Shown here in pieces: positions 7,116 to 16,413 of a stretch of 18,393 nt of DNA. The position numbers and the translations under genes are program-made. This DNA is from Candidatus Bipolaricaulota bacterium (GTDB taxonomy: Bacteria; Bipolaricaulota; Bipolaricaulia; Bipolaricaulales; Bipolaricaulaceae): contig JAJOKL010000126.1 of assembly GCA_021129895.1 (NCBI GenBank), forward strand, positions 1 to 18,393, given 5' to 3'. Each line of letters begins with the position of its first letter. Position 1 is the first letter of the stretch. The notes beneath the pieces are model-generated. The model did no database searches. It was given only the letters and a program-made list of their open reading frames with translations, and had not been told where the DNA came from.

Positions 7116-8792
7116 ATGGCAAGGAAATGGATCCTGTTGTTTGTGTTGAGCCTGGGAACGGCGCTGGCGTCGGCCCAGGGCTGGGCCCCCCACGAGCCCA
7201 TCTACATCTTCGGCGACGAGGACTTCACCTGGGAGAACGGGGTCATCGGGGGCTCGGGTACCGCCGATGACCCATACATCATCGAAGGCTGGGTGATCGA
7301 TGCCTGCAGTTACGATTACGGCATCTACATCGACCACACCACCGCCTACTTCGTGATCCGCAACTGCGTGGTCCGCTATCCCCAGGGGGCCGGGATCTTC
7401 CTGTCGGCGGTGGAGAACGGCCGCATCGAGGGCTGCAGCGTGTACGGGGGCAAGGTGGGCATCCACCTCCTCGCCTCCAGCAACATCACCGTCACCGGCA
7501 ACGCCATCGGTTACTGTGATCGGGGGATCGTGCTCAGTACCGGCTCGGACGGGAACCTGATCTACGGGAACTCCATCATCTCCTGTGGCCTGCCGGCCAG
7601 CGACGAGGGGCGCCACAACCGCTGGCATTACCAGGGGCAGGGGAACTACTGGTCCGACTACCGGGGCCAGGACTTCGACGGGGACGGGATCGGCGATTCC
7701 CGCTACGAGGTGGTGCCGGACTTCTACCCCCTGATGGAGCCGCCGGTGGAGCTGCCGCCGGAGGCAGCCCCCCTGCGCACCGTGGACCTGTCCGCGGTGG
7801 GGGAGCGGGGGATCGTGGCCCTGGCAGCGGGCAGCCTGGTCCGGCTCACCGCCACCGACGTGGGGGTGGGGGTGGACAAGATCTACTACCGCCTGGACGG
7901 AGGGGAGTGGCAGGTCTACACCGAGCCGTTCCCCCTCCCGGAGGCGGCGGTGGTGCGCATGGAGTACTACGCGGTGGACAAGCTGGGCAACCGCGAACCC
8001 CAGCGCGCGCTCACCCTGTACCTGGACATCCATCCACCGGTGACCCGCATCCTGGCCGGCGATCCTCACTACTACGCGGACGACGGCCGGCTGTGGGCCA
8101 CCTCCCGCACCCCGTTCGCGTTGGTGTCCGAGGACGAATCCGGGGCGGCCAACATCTTCTACCGCATCGACGAAGGGGAGTGGCGGGGCTATGCCGGGGC
8201 GTTCACCATCCCCGGGCCGGAGGGGCCGCACAAGGTGGAGTACTACGCCATCGACCGCTACGGCAACCGGGAGGCGGTGCAGTCGGTGGTGATCTGGATC
8301 GACAACTCTGCCCCCACCACCGAGGCGGCCGCCGAGGAAGGTGGTGAGAGCCCTTTTGAGGGGGCGGCGCCGGAGCAGCCCCAGCCCGAGGCCCCGGCGC
8401 CGAGTGAGCCCGAGCAGCAGACCGAAGCCCAGACCGCCGAGCCGCTGGTGACCTTCCGGGTCACCCTCACCCAGGCGGAGCTGCTGGAAAACCGGGGGGT
8501 GGGCTCCGACTGGGTGCTCAGCTTCCGGCTGAACGGGACCGGGGGGGAGGTGCAGACGGCCTCCCTCCCCCTGGTGCTCTACTCCGGGCCCGCGGCCGAG
8601 CTGATGCTGGCCCTCCGGGCCACCGAACAGGACGCCGCCCAACCCGACGTGGGGGAGGGCATCCTCTCCCTGACCCTCCCCTGGACCATCGGTACCTATG
8701 ACCTAGAGGTCTTGGTGTTCGAGGACAACGTCCAGCCCGGGGACAAGTACGCTCGCTGGCACTTCAGCGTGGAGGTGGGGGAGGGCGAGTGA
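7116..8792 (+). CDS. Secreted NosD-like right-handed beta-helix protein with paired Ig-like/OmpL47-type repeats
   Basis: Exported 558-aa protein. The ATG at 7116 is chosen because AAAGGAGG ends five bases upstream and a signal peptide follows at once (MARKWILLFV to ALASA, about 1-20). Residues 45-205 form a NosD/CASH-like parallel beta-helix: GSGTADDPYIIEGW, several N-x-I/V-x-G-x-x coils (SSNITVTGNAIGYCDRGIVL), then GNYWSDYRGQDFDGDGIGD and YPLMEP, typical of NosD ends. Two similar repeats follow, DKIYYRLDGGEWQVY...MEYYAVDKLGNRE (254-294) and NIFYRIDEGEWRGY...VEYYAIDRYGNRE (346-386). Next come a Glu/Pro/Ala-rich linker (401-443) and a C-terminal beta domain (445-558) with no membrane anchor or sorting signal. 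Its stop overlaps the permease start (GAGTGA). Its last 150 bp are duplicated downstream. Relatives load or mature metalloproteins or bind carbohydrates; the role here is unknown. Confidence 0.85.
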   Translation: MARKWILLFVLSLGTALASAQGWAPHEPIYIFGDEDFTWENGVIGGSGTADDPYIIEGWVIDACSYDYGIYIDHTTAYFVIRNCVVRYPQGAGIFLSAVENGRIEGCSVYGGKVGIHLLASSNITVTGNAIGYCDRGIVLSTGSDGNLIYGNSIISCGLPASDEGRHNRWHYQGQGNYWSDYRGQDFDGDGIGDSRYEVVPDFYPLMEPPVELPPEAAPLRTVDLSAVGERGIVALAAGSLVRLTATDVGVGVDKIYYRLDGGEWQVYTEPFPLPEAAVVRMEYYAVDKLGNREPQRALTLYLDIHPPVTRILAGDPHYYADDGRLWATSRTPFALVSEDESGAANIFYRIDEGEWRGYAGAFTIPGPEGPHKVEYYAIDRYGNREAVQSVVIWIDNSAPTTEAAAEEGGESPFEGAAPEQPQPEAPAPSEPEQQTEAQTAEPLVTFRVTLTQAELLENRGVGSDWVLSFRLNGTGGEVQTASLPLVLYSGPAAELMLALRATEQDAAQPDVGEGILSLTLPWTIGTYDLEVLVFEDNVQPGDKYARWHFSVEVGEGE

Positions 8793-8954
8793 AAGGGGCT
8801 TTGCTACTTTATCGCAAGGAGCTCCTGCAGGCGGTCCGCGATCTGCGGACCGTCGTCATGACGTTGGTGTTCCCGGTGGTGTTCTATCCCCTGCTGTTCG
8901 GCCTCATGGGGGATTTGATCGGCCGCCAGGAGGCCCGGCTGGCGGAGCTGGTGC
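8638..8954 (+). repeat. 317-bp perfect tandem duplication, copy 1
   Basis: First unit of a direct tandem duplication. Bases 8638-8957 are identical to 8955-9274 at an offset of 317, with no mismatch on base-by-base reading. The unit covers the last ~150 bp of the beta-helix gene and the first ~165 bp of the permease gene. A CCC trinucleotide is shared at both breakpoints. Confidence 0.95.
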
Positions 8955-9109
8955 CCCAACCCGACGTGGGGGAGGGCATCCTCTCCCTGACCCTCCCCTG
9001 GACCATCGGTACCTATGACCTAGAGGTCTTGGTGTTCGAGGACAACGTCCAGCCCGGGGACAAGTACGCTCGCTGGCACTTCAGCGTGGAGGTGGGGGAG
9101 GGCGAGTGA
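8789..9109 (+). CDS. Chimeric ORF produced by the 317-bp duplication (permease N-terminus fused to beta-helix C-terminus)
   Basis: A 106-codon ORF starting at a GTG that overlaps the beta-helix stop exactly as the intact permease start does. Residues 1-56 are identical to the permease N-terminus (MKGALLLYRKELLQ, first membrane segment, to LAELVP). The remaining 50 residues are identical to the last 50 residues of the beta-helix protein (QPDVGEGILSL to VEVGEGE), in the correct frame. Because the stop copy again overlaps a GTG, translational coupling to the intact permease at 9106 is preserved. The product would be a one-helix membrane protein with an exported beta tail. It is most likely a by-product of a recent duplication or an assembly artefact, not a selected gene. 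Confidence 0.45.
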   Translation: MKGALLLYRKELLQAVRDLRTVVMTLVFPVVFYPLLFGLMGDLIGRQEARLAELVPQPDVGEGILSLTLPWTIGTYDLEVLVFEDNVQPGDKYARWHFSVEVGEGE

Positions 9110-9274
9110 AAGGGGCTTTGCTACTTTATCGCAAGGAGCTCCTGCAGGCGGTCCGCGATCTGCGGACCGTCGTCATGACGTTGGTGTTCCCGGTGGTGTT
9201 CTATCCCCTGCTGTTCGGCCTCATGGGGGATTTGATCGGCCGCCAGGAGGCCCGGCTGGCGGAGCTGGTGCCCC
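8955..9274 (+). repeat. 317-bp perfect tandem duplication, copy 2
   Basis: Second unit, identical to copy 1; the final CCC (9272-9274) is the shared breakpoint microhomology. It contains a second copy of the beta-helix gene's 3' end and the start of the intact permease gene. Complete identity, including synonymous sites, implies a very recent event or misassembly. Confidence 0.95.
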
Positions 9275-10275
9275 GGGTGCTGGTGGTGATCGAAGGGGAA
9301 TCCCCGGAGCTGGTGCGAGCCCTGCGGGAGCAGGCGGGGCTCGCGCCCAGCTTCTTCGGGGACCTCCAGGCGGCCCTAGCGGACCTGCAGCAGGGCCAAG
9401 GGGACCTGGTGCTGCGGGTGGTGCGGGTCCCGGAGCGTGGCGAGCTGGGCTACGACCTCACCCTGTACTACGACGCTGCCAGCCAGGAGGGCCAGGCCGC
9501 GGTGGCCAAAGCCAGGGCGTTCTTGGAGGAGTTCTTCCGGGAGCTCACGCTGGCGCGGCTGGCCGAGATGGGAATAGAACCAGAAGAAGTCGAGCCCCCA
9601 TTCAGTGTGCAGGTGGTGGATGTGGGGGGTGACGGGGTGCTGGGCCGTCTGCTCTTGGCCCAGCTCCTGCCTTACTTCTTAGTCCTGTCCATCCTGTCCG
9701 GGGCGCTGGGGTTCGGGGCGGAGATCACCGCCGGGGAGAAGGAGCGCGGCACCATCGCCACCCTGCTCTCCAGCCGTCTGTCGCGGGAGGAGATCGTAGC
9801 CGGCAAGTTCCTGGCCATCCTCACCGTGGCCCTGGCCTCCACGCTGGTGTCGGGGGTGGGCCTGCTGGTGGGGATCCGCCTGTTCGGGGCGAGCTTGGCC
9901 GGGAGCCTGTCCCTGGGGGTGGCGGGTTGGATCCTGGCAGTGCTGGTGCCGTTGGCGGTGGTGCTGTCGGCGGCGGTGCTGATCGTGGGGAGCTTTGCCC
10001 GCACCCAGAAGGAGGCGAGCGTCTATCTTCTGCCCCTGTACATGCTGATCATCCTGTTGGGGGTATCGATCATGTTGGGGACCGGTCGGCCCGAGGGGCC
10101 GGCGTTGGGGGTGCCGGTGGCCGGGGCGATGGCCGCCATCCGGGCGGCCCTCTCCGGCACCCTGACCCCAACGGAGCTGGGCTGGACGTTCCTGTCCAGC
10201 ATCCCCCTGGGGGCGGCGTTGCTGTGGCTGTCGGTACGCATCTACCGTTCTGAGCGGGTGTTGTTCCGCATTTAG
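9106..10275 (+). CDS. ABC-2-type transporter permease, NatB-like
   Basis: Inner-membrane permease partner of the ATPase at 6292, 389 aa. The architecture is that of NatB-type ABC-2 proteins: a first transmembrane helix after a basic start (TVVMTLVFPVVFYPLLFGLM, about 22-41), a large extracytoplasmic domain (about 50-185), then five or six helices to the C-terminus. The conserved cytoplasmic coupling segment ITAGEKERGTIATLLSS (about 206-222) follows the second helix. The start is GTG at 9106, overlapping the upstream TGA. The N-terminal 56 codons are duplicated immediately upstream, but this copy is intact. With the beta-helix protein it forms a NosDFY-like set, although this permease is longer than typical NosY and the extracytoplasmic domain is NatB-like. 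The substrate is unknown. Confidence 0.88.
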   Translation: MKGALLLYRKELLQAVRDLRTVVMTLVFPVVFYPLLFGLMGDLIGRQEARLAELVPRVLVVIEGESPELVRALREQAGLAPSFFGDLQAALADLQQGQGDLVLRVVRVPERGELGYDLTLYYDAASQEGQAAVAKARAFLEEFFRELTLARLAEMGIEPEEVEPPFSVQVVDVGGDGVLGRLLLAQLLPYFLVLSILSGALGFGAEITAGEKERGTIATLLSSRLSREEIVAGKFLAILTVALASTLVSGVGLLVGIRLFGASLAGSLSLGVAGWILAVLVPLAVVLSAAVLIVGSFARTQKEASVYLLPLYMLIILLGVSIMLGTGRPEGPALGVPVAGAMAAIRAALSGTLTPTELGWTFLSSIPLGAALLWLSVRIYRSERVLFRI

Positions 10276-10314
10276 AAGGCTTTTTCCCTAAACTCCTTCG
10301 CCGCGGTGCCCTCA

Positions 10315-10341
10315 CCCAGTGGGTGCAAACACCCAACTGGG
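10315..10341 (+). terminator. Stem-loop downstream of the permease gene (possible terminator)
   Basis: CCCAGTGGGTG (10315-10325) pairs with CACCCaACTGGG (10330-10341) around a CAAA loop, an 11-bp stem with one bulged A. It lies 40 bases after the permease stop codon. No T run follows, so intrinsic termination is uncertain; it may be a 3' end-stabilising hairpin. The rest of 10276-10464 holds only the secA promoter. Confidence 0.4.
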
Positions 10342-10427
10342 AGCAGTACCTAGATCTCCGGACGTCAACAGGAATGGAGGGCAACGCAAGTGCGGGCCCT
10401 TGCAGAACCAGGGGCAATCCCCCGTCA

Positions 10428-10456
10428 TTGCGGCCAGCTGGGGCCGGTCGTATAGT
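10428..10456 (+). promoter_or_regulatory. Sigma-70-type promoter of secA, probably leaderless
   Basis: TTGCGG (10428-10433) and TATAGT (10451-10456) are separated by exactly 17 bp. The secA ATG starts at 10465, eight bases after the -10 box, so the transcript is expected to begin within a few bases of the start codon. No Shine-Dalgarno is present. Confidence 0.55.
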
Positions 10457-10464
10457 CAACCGCT

Positions 10465-13281
<2,817 letters not shown>

Positions 13282-13434
13282 ACGCATGGTGCTCGTACGG
13301 GCTTGTCCGCTGCCCCAGGTCGGGGTCGCGAAGGCCCGCCCTCGGATTGCCGAGATCGGGGCCTGCTCGCCGGGGATAACCGACCGCTTGGCGCGGTTAA
13401 GGGAGTATCACACGCCCATCTTCCCGCTCATCCA

Positions 13435-13462
13435 TTGTGTCAGGGGCTGATCCCCGTATAAT
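13435..13462 (+). promoter_or_regulatory. Promoter of the thiamine operon
   Basis: TTGTGT (13435-13440), a 16-bp spacer, then a perfect TATAAT (13457-13462). The expected transcript start (about 13469) lies only a few bases before the first paired base of the TPP aptamer, so the RNA begins essentially with the riboswitch. This strongly supports the promoter call. Confidence 0.7.
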
Positions 13463-13472
13463 CTCCCTGGAG

Positions 13473-13569
13473 GTAACCGGGGGAGCTCCTTCCTAGGGGC
13501 TGAGAGGGGGCCTGGGGAGGCCCCGACCCCTGGAACCTGACCTGGGTAATGCCAGCGTAGGGAGGGTTA
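13473..13569 (+). promoter_or_regulatory. TPP riboswitch aptamer (THI element)
   Basis: Conserved THI-box sequences are present in order: GGGGAGC (13480-13486), GGGGCTGAGAG (13496-13506), GACCCCTGGAACCTGA (13525-13540), CTGGGTAATGCCAGCGTAGGGA (13542-13563). The helix P1 can form from TAACC (13474-13478) and GGTTA (13565-13569). The variable P3 extension is GGGCCTGGGGAGGCCCC. It binds thiamine pyrophosphate and lowers expression when TPP is plentiful. It precedes a thiamine gene cluster, as expected. Confidence 0.95.
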
Positions 13570-13584
13570 GCTCGCGCCGGCACT

Positions 13585-13630
13585 GCCCACGTCCTTTCTC
13601 CCCTGTGTTACCCCGGAAGGAGGCGTGGGC
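13585..13630 (+). promoter_or_regulatory. Shine-Dalgarno-sequestering hairpin (riboswitch expression platform)
   Basis: GCCCACG (13585-13591) pairs perfectly with CGTGGGC (13624-13630). After one bulged T, CCTTTCTCC (13593-13601) pairs with GGAAGGAGG (13615-13623) with one mismatch and two G-T wobbles. The stem buries the AAGGAGG ribosome site and ends at the base before the GTG start of thiL. No T tract follows, which points to control of translation, not of termination. GTTACC in the loop (13607-13612) could pair with GGTAAC (13472-13477) at the 5' side of the aptamer, a possible alternative pairing that would open the stem. Confidence 0.6.
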
Positions 13631-14307
13631 GTGTCCGAATGGGAGCTTCTCGAGCGGATCGCCGCCGCGATCCCCAAGGCCGGGGATGACTGCGCCATCA
13701 TCCCCTTCCGAGGACTGCGCCCGTGCGGCCGGGACCGAGCTCGTGGGGGGGGACTTGGATGTGTCCGACGAGCTCTTCCTCATCTCATCGGGGCTCGGGG
13801 AGGCGAAGCGTCCCGTCCCCCGCTCCGGGGCCCAGCCCGGCGACCGGATCTACCTCACCGGCCCCCTGGGCCGCACCTATCTGGCGTTGGAGCTCTTCTC
13901 GCGGGGAAAGCCGGCGGAAGCGAACGAACTCTTCCGGTTCGTGCCCCGCGTGGAGGAAGGCCTAAGGCTCGAGGGGTCCGCCACCTCCATGATCGACCTC
14001 TCCGATTCCCTGGCCCACTCCCTCCACCTCCTCTCCCGGGCCTCAGGCGCCGGGCTGGTGGTGGAGGCGGGGGGGATCCCCCTCCTCCCCGCGCTCTCCC
14101 CGGACGATCTCGAGGGGGGCCATCTACTTCGGGGAGGACTACGAGCTCCTCTTCACCGCCCCGCCGGGCGCCCTCCCCCCCGGGCCGTGGATCGAGATCG
14201 GGGAGGTGGTGGAGGAGCGGGGGGTGTGGCTCAAAGAGGATGAGAGGTTGCGGGAGATCCCGGACCGCGGCTGGGAGCACGGAAAGGAGGGAGATGCGCA
14301 TCGATGA
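13631..14307 (+). pseudogene. thiL: Degenerate thiamine-monophosphate kinase (internal deletion plus frameshift)
   Basis: ThiL normally phosphorylates TMP to TPP with ATP. Its pieces are here in three frames. Frame 1 from GTG 13631 (AAGGAGG seven bases upstream) gives SEWELLERIAAA and GDDCAIIPF. From about 13713 the frame changes and gives DCARAAGTELVGGDLD, RSGAQPGDRIYLTGPLG and MIDLSDSLAHSLHLL. At a run of six G (14114-14119) it shifts again to give AIYFGEDYELLFTAPPG and the end, stopping at 14307 inside thi4. Between the first two pieces about 70 residues are missing compared with E. coli ThiL, including the DTLVEG and NLSDLAAMGA regions that bind Mg and ATP. A 9-bp repeat GACTGCGCC flanks the junction (13688-13696, 13713-13721). 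Removing one G would repair the second shift but not the deletion. Either a true pseudogene or sequence error; as given it cannot be active. Confidence 0.85.
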
Positions 14308-15073
14308 CGTGAGGGTGACGGAGCTGATCCTGGACACGTTCTTCGAGGAGTTTCGGGGAGCCCTGCGGCCGGAGGTGATCGTGGTGGGAGGTGGCCCGGC
14401 GGGGCTCACCTGCGCATGGAAGCTCGCCGAGCGGGGCCACCGGGTGGTGGTCCTGGAGCGGAACCTGGCGGTGGGAGGGGGGATGTGGGGCGGGGGCGCG
14501 ATGTTCCCCCGGATCGTGGTCCAGTCCCCCGCCGCCGAGATCCTCTCCCAGGCCGGGGTTAGGCTCAACCCCAGGGGCGATGAGCACTTCGTGGCCGATG
14601 CCATCGAGAGCGTGGCCGCCCTGGCCCTGGCGGCCATCCGGGCCGGGGCCAGGGTATTCAACCTCATCACCGCCGAGGACCTGCTGCTTGCGGAGGACCG
14701 GGTGCGGGGGGTGGTGGTGCAGTGGACCCCGGTCCTCCGGGCCGGGCTCCACGTGGACCCCGTGACCCTGGGGGCCCGGGCGGTGGTGGACGCCACCGGC
14801 CACGGGGCCGAGCTCACCCGGGTGCTGGTGGAGAAGGGGCGGGTACGGCTCAACACCCCCACCGGGGGGCTCGCGGGGGAGCGGCCCATGTGGGCCGAGC
14901 TCGGGGAGCGGCTGGTGGTGGAGCGGACGGGCGAGGTCTATCCCGGGCTGTTTGTGGCCGGGATGGCCGTGGGGGCGGTGTTCGGCACCCCCAGGATGGG
15001 CCCCATCTTCGGGGGGATGCTCCGCTCGGGCGTCCGGGCGGCGGAGCTCATCGCAAAGGAGCTTGAACGATGA
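14294..15073 (+). CDS. thi4: Thiazole synthase Thi4, sulfide-dependent (histidine) type
   Basis: Makes the ADP-thiazole precursor of thiamine from NAD and glycine, 259 aa. The FAD/NAD-fold glycine motif is VVGGGPAG (30-37), followed by GGGMWGGGAMF (61-71) and a C-terminal GMAVGAVFGTPRMGPIFGGM (223-242), all typical of Thi4. At the position of the sulfur-donating cysteine of the yeast suicide enzyme (Cys205, in a CMDP context), this protein has GLHVDP, with His153. That is the archaeal-type arrangement, which uses free sulfide and turns over repeatedly. Asp155 and His170 (DATGHGA) are likely iron ligands. ATG 14294 follows AAAGGAGGGAG and overlaps the thiL remnant by 14 bp. The frame is open upstream across thiL, but this start has the ribosome site and the family's normal N-terminus. 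It is often annotated as ribose-1,5-bisphosphate isomerase; the Thi4 role fits the neighbours far better. Confidence 0.9.
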   Translation: MRIDDVRVTELILDTFFEEFRGALRPEVIVVGGGPAGLTCAWKLAERGHRVVVLERNLAVGGGMWGGGAMFPRIVVQSPAAEILSQAGVRLNPRGDEHFVADAIESVAALALAAIRAGARVFNLITAEDLLLAEDRVRGVVVQWTPVLRAGLHVDPVTLGARAVVDATGHGAELTRVLVEKGRVRLNTPTGGLAGERPMWAELGERLVVERTGEVYPGLFVAGMAVGAVFGTPRMGPIFGGMLRSGVRAAELIAKELER

Positions 15074-16413
15074 GGCCGCCGCGGTGCCTCACCATCGCCG
15101 GGAGCGACTCCGGGGGCGGGGCCGGCATCCAGGCCGACCTCAAGACCTTCGAGGCCCTGGGCTGTTTCGGGATGAGCGCCATCACCGCCCTCACCGCCCA
15201 GAACACCCGCGAGGTCAGGGCCGTGCGGGAGCTGGCCCCGGATTTCGTTGCGGAGCAGATCGACGTGGTGGTCGAGGACATCGGGGTGGACGCGGCCAAG
15301 ACCGGGATGCTCGCCAACGAGGGGATCGTGGGGGCCGTGGCCCGCAAGGCCGCGGAGCACCGGTTCCCCCTGGTGGTGGACCCGGTGATGGTGGCCAAGT
15401 CCGGCGCCCGGCTCCTTGCGGAAAAGGCAATGGCGTGCCTGCGGGAGGCCCTCATCCCCCTGGCGGCGGTGATCACCCCCAACGTGCCCGAGGCCGGGGT
15501 CCTCGCGGGAAGGCCCATCCGGGACCTGGACGACGCCCGGGAGGCCGCCCGGGCACTGGGGAAGCTGGGCCCCGCGGTGCTCCTCAAGGGAGGACACCTC
15601 CCCGGGGAGGAGGATGAGGTGGTGGACCTCCTCTTCTGCGGGGGGGGGCTCCACGAGTTCCGCCGGCCGCGGATCCCGGCGCGGAACAACCACGGGGCGG
15701 GATGCGTTCTTTCCGCGGCCATCTGCGCCCGCCTGGCCCACGGGGACCCGGTGGTGGAGGCGGTGGCCCGGGCCGAGGCCTTCATCCTCCGGGCCCTCCG
15801 GTTCGGGCTCCCGTTGGGGCGCGGCCCCGGGCCGGTCCAGCCCATGGCGGAGCTGCGCCACGCCGCGGGGATGGCGGCGGTCCTGGAGGAGGTCCGCCTG
15901 GCCCTGTCCCGGATGTCCCCCTGGTTCCGGGCCCTGGTCCCCGAGGTGGGGAGCAACCTCGCGGCCACCACCCCCTTCGGGTTGGGGCCGGAGGAGGCCG
16001 TGGGGGTTGACGGGCGGATCGTCCGCACCGTGGACGGCATCCGCATCGGGGAGCCGCGCCCCGGGGGTTCCTCCCATATGGCCCGGTTCCTCGCGGCGGT
16101 GCGGGAGCGCTTCCCCGAGGTGCGGGCCGTCCTCAACGTGCGTTTCTCCGAGGAGATCTTAGAGGCCGCCTGCGGGGCAGGTCTGCGGGGGGCGGAGTTC
16201 CACCGGGACGAGGAGCCCCCGGGGGCGGAGACCATGGCCTTCGGGGCCCATACGGCCCTTTCCGGCTGCGATTCCCCGCCGGACTTCGTCTTCGACCGCG
16301 GCGCCGTGGGGAAGGAACCCATGGTGAGGATCCTCGGCCGCTCGGCGGACGAGGTGGTGGAGAAGGCGAGGAGGATCTACGAGGGGCTGCAGAGAGGAGG
16401 AGGGAATGGCTGA
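15070..16413 (+). CDS. thiDN: Bifunctional HMP-P kinase / ThiN-type thiamine-phosphate synthase
   Basis: Two-domain thiamine enzyme of 447 aa. Residues 1-255 are ThiD, which phosphorylates HMP-P to HMP-PP: IAGSDSGGGAGIQADLKTF (9-27), DPVMVAKSG (104-112), LKGGH (172-176) and the anion-hole segment NNHGAGC (206-212), where alanine replaces the more usual threonine of HGTGC. Residues 265-440 are ThiN, the archaeal-type replacement for ThiE, which couples HMP-PP to thiazole phosphate to give TMP: VGSNLAATTPFG (293-304), GGSSHMARF (332-340), NVRFSEEILEA (356-366), GAHTALSGCD (392-401) and FDRGAVGKEPM (408-418). No thiE is seen in the window, consistent with ThiN doing that step. The start overlaps the thi4 stop by four bases (ATGA), with AAAGGAG eight bases upstream. 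The end overlaps the next gene by eight bases. Confidence 0.92.
   Translation: MRPPRCLTIAGSDSGGGAGIQADLKTFEALGCFGMSAITALTAQNTREVRAVRELAPDFVAEQIDVVVEDIGVDAAKTGMLANEGIVGAVARKAAEHRFPLVVDPVMVAKSGARLLAEKAMACLREALIPLAAVITPNVPEAGVLAGRPIRDLDDAREAARALGKLGPAVLLKGGHLPGEEDEVVDLLFCGGGLHEFRRPRIPARNNHGAGCVLSAAICARLAHGDPVVEAVARAEAFILRALRFGLPLGRGPGPVQPMAELRHAAGMAAVLEEVRLALSRMSPWFRALVPEVGSNLAATTPFGLGPEEAVGVDGRIVRTVDGIRIGEPRPGGSSHMARFLAAVRERFPEVRAVLNVRFSEEILEAACGAGLRGAEFHRDEEPPGAETMAFGAHTALSGCDSPPDFVFDRGAVGKEPMVRILGRSADEVVEKARRIYEGLQRGGGNG

Noticed and set aside
6564..8642. 692-codon - strand open frame
   Set aside because: Antisense to the ABC ATPase and beta-helix genes, both of which have clear motifs; the reverse product is His/Val/Gly-rich without any domain.
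8638..9274. The tandem repeat as an insertion sequence or CRISPR-like array
   Set aside because: Only two adjoining copies with no spacer, no terminal inverted repeats and no transposase; both halves are ordinary coding sequence of the neighbouring genes.
13286..13450. 54-codon ORF between secA and the riboswitch
   Set aside because: No ribosome site, no recognisable motif, and it runs through the -35 of the thiamine promoter. Likely chance.
13625..15073. Single open frame joining the thiL N-terminus to Thi4
   Set aside because: The middle of this frame is Arg/Pro/Gly-rich noise while the real ThiL motifs lie in the other two frames. Thi4 has its own ribosome site and ATG at 14294, so a genuine ThiL-Thi4 fusion is not supported.
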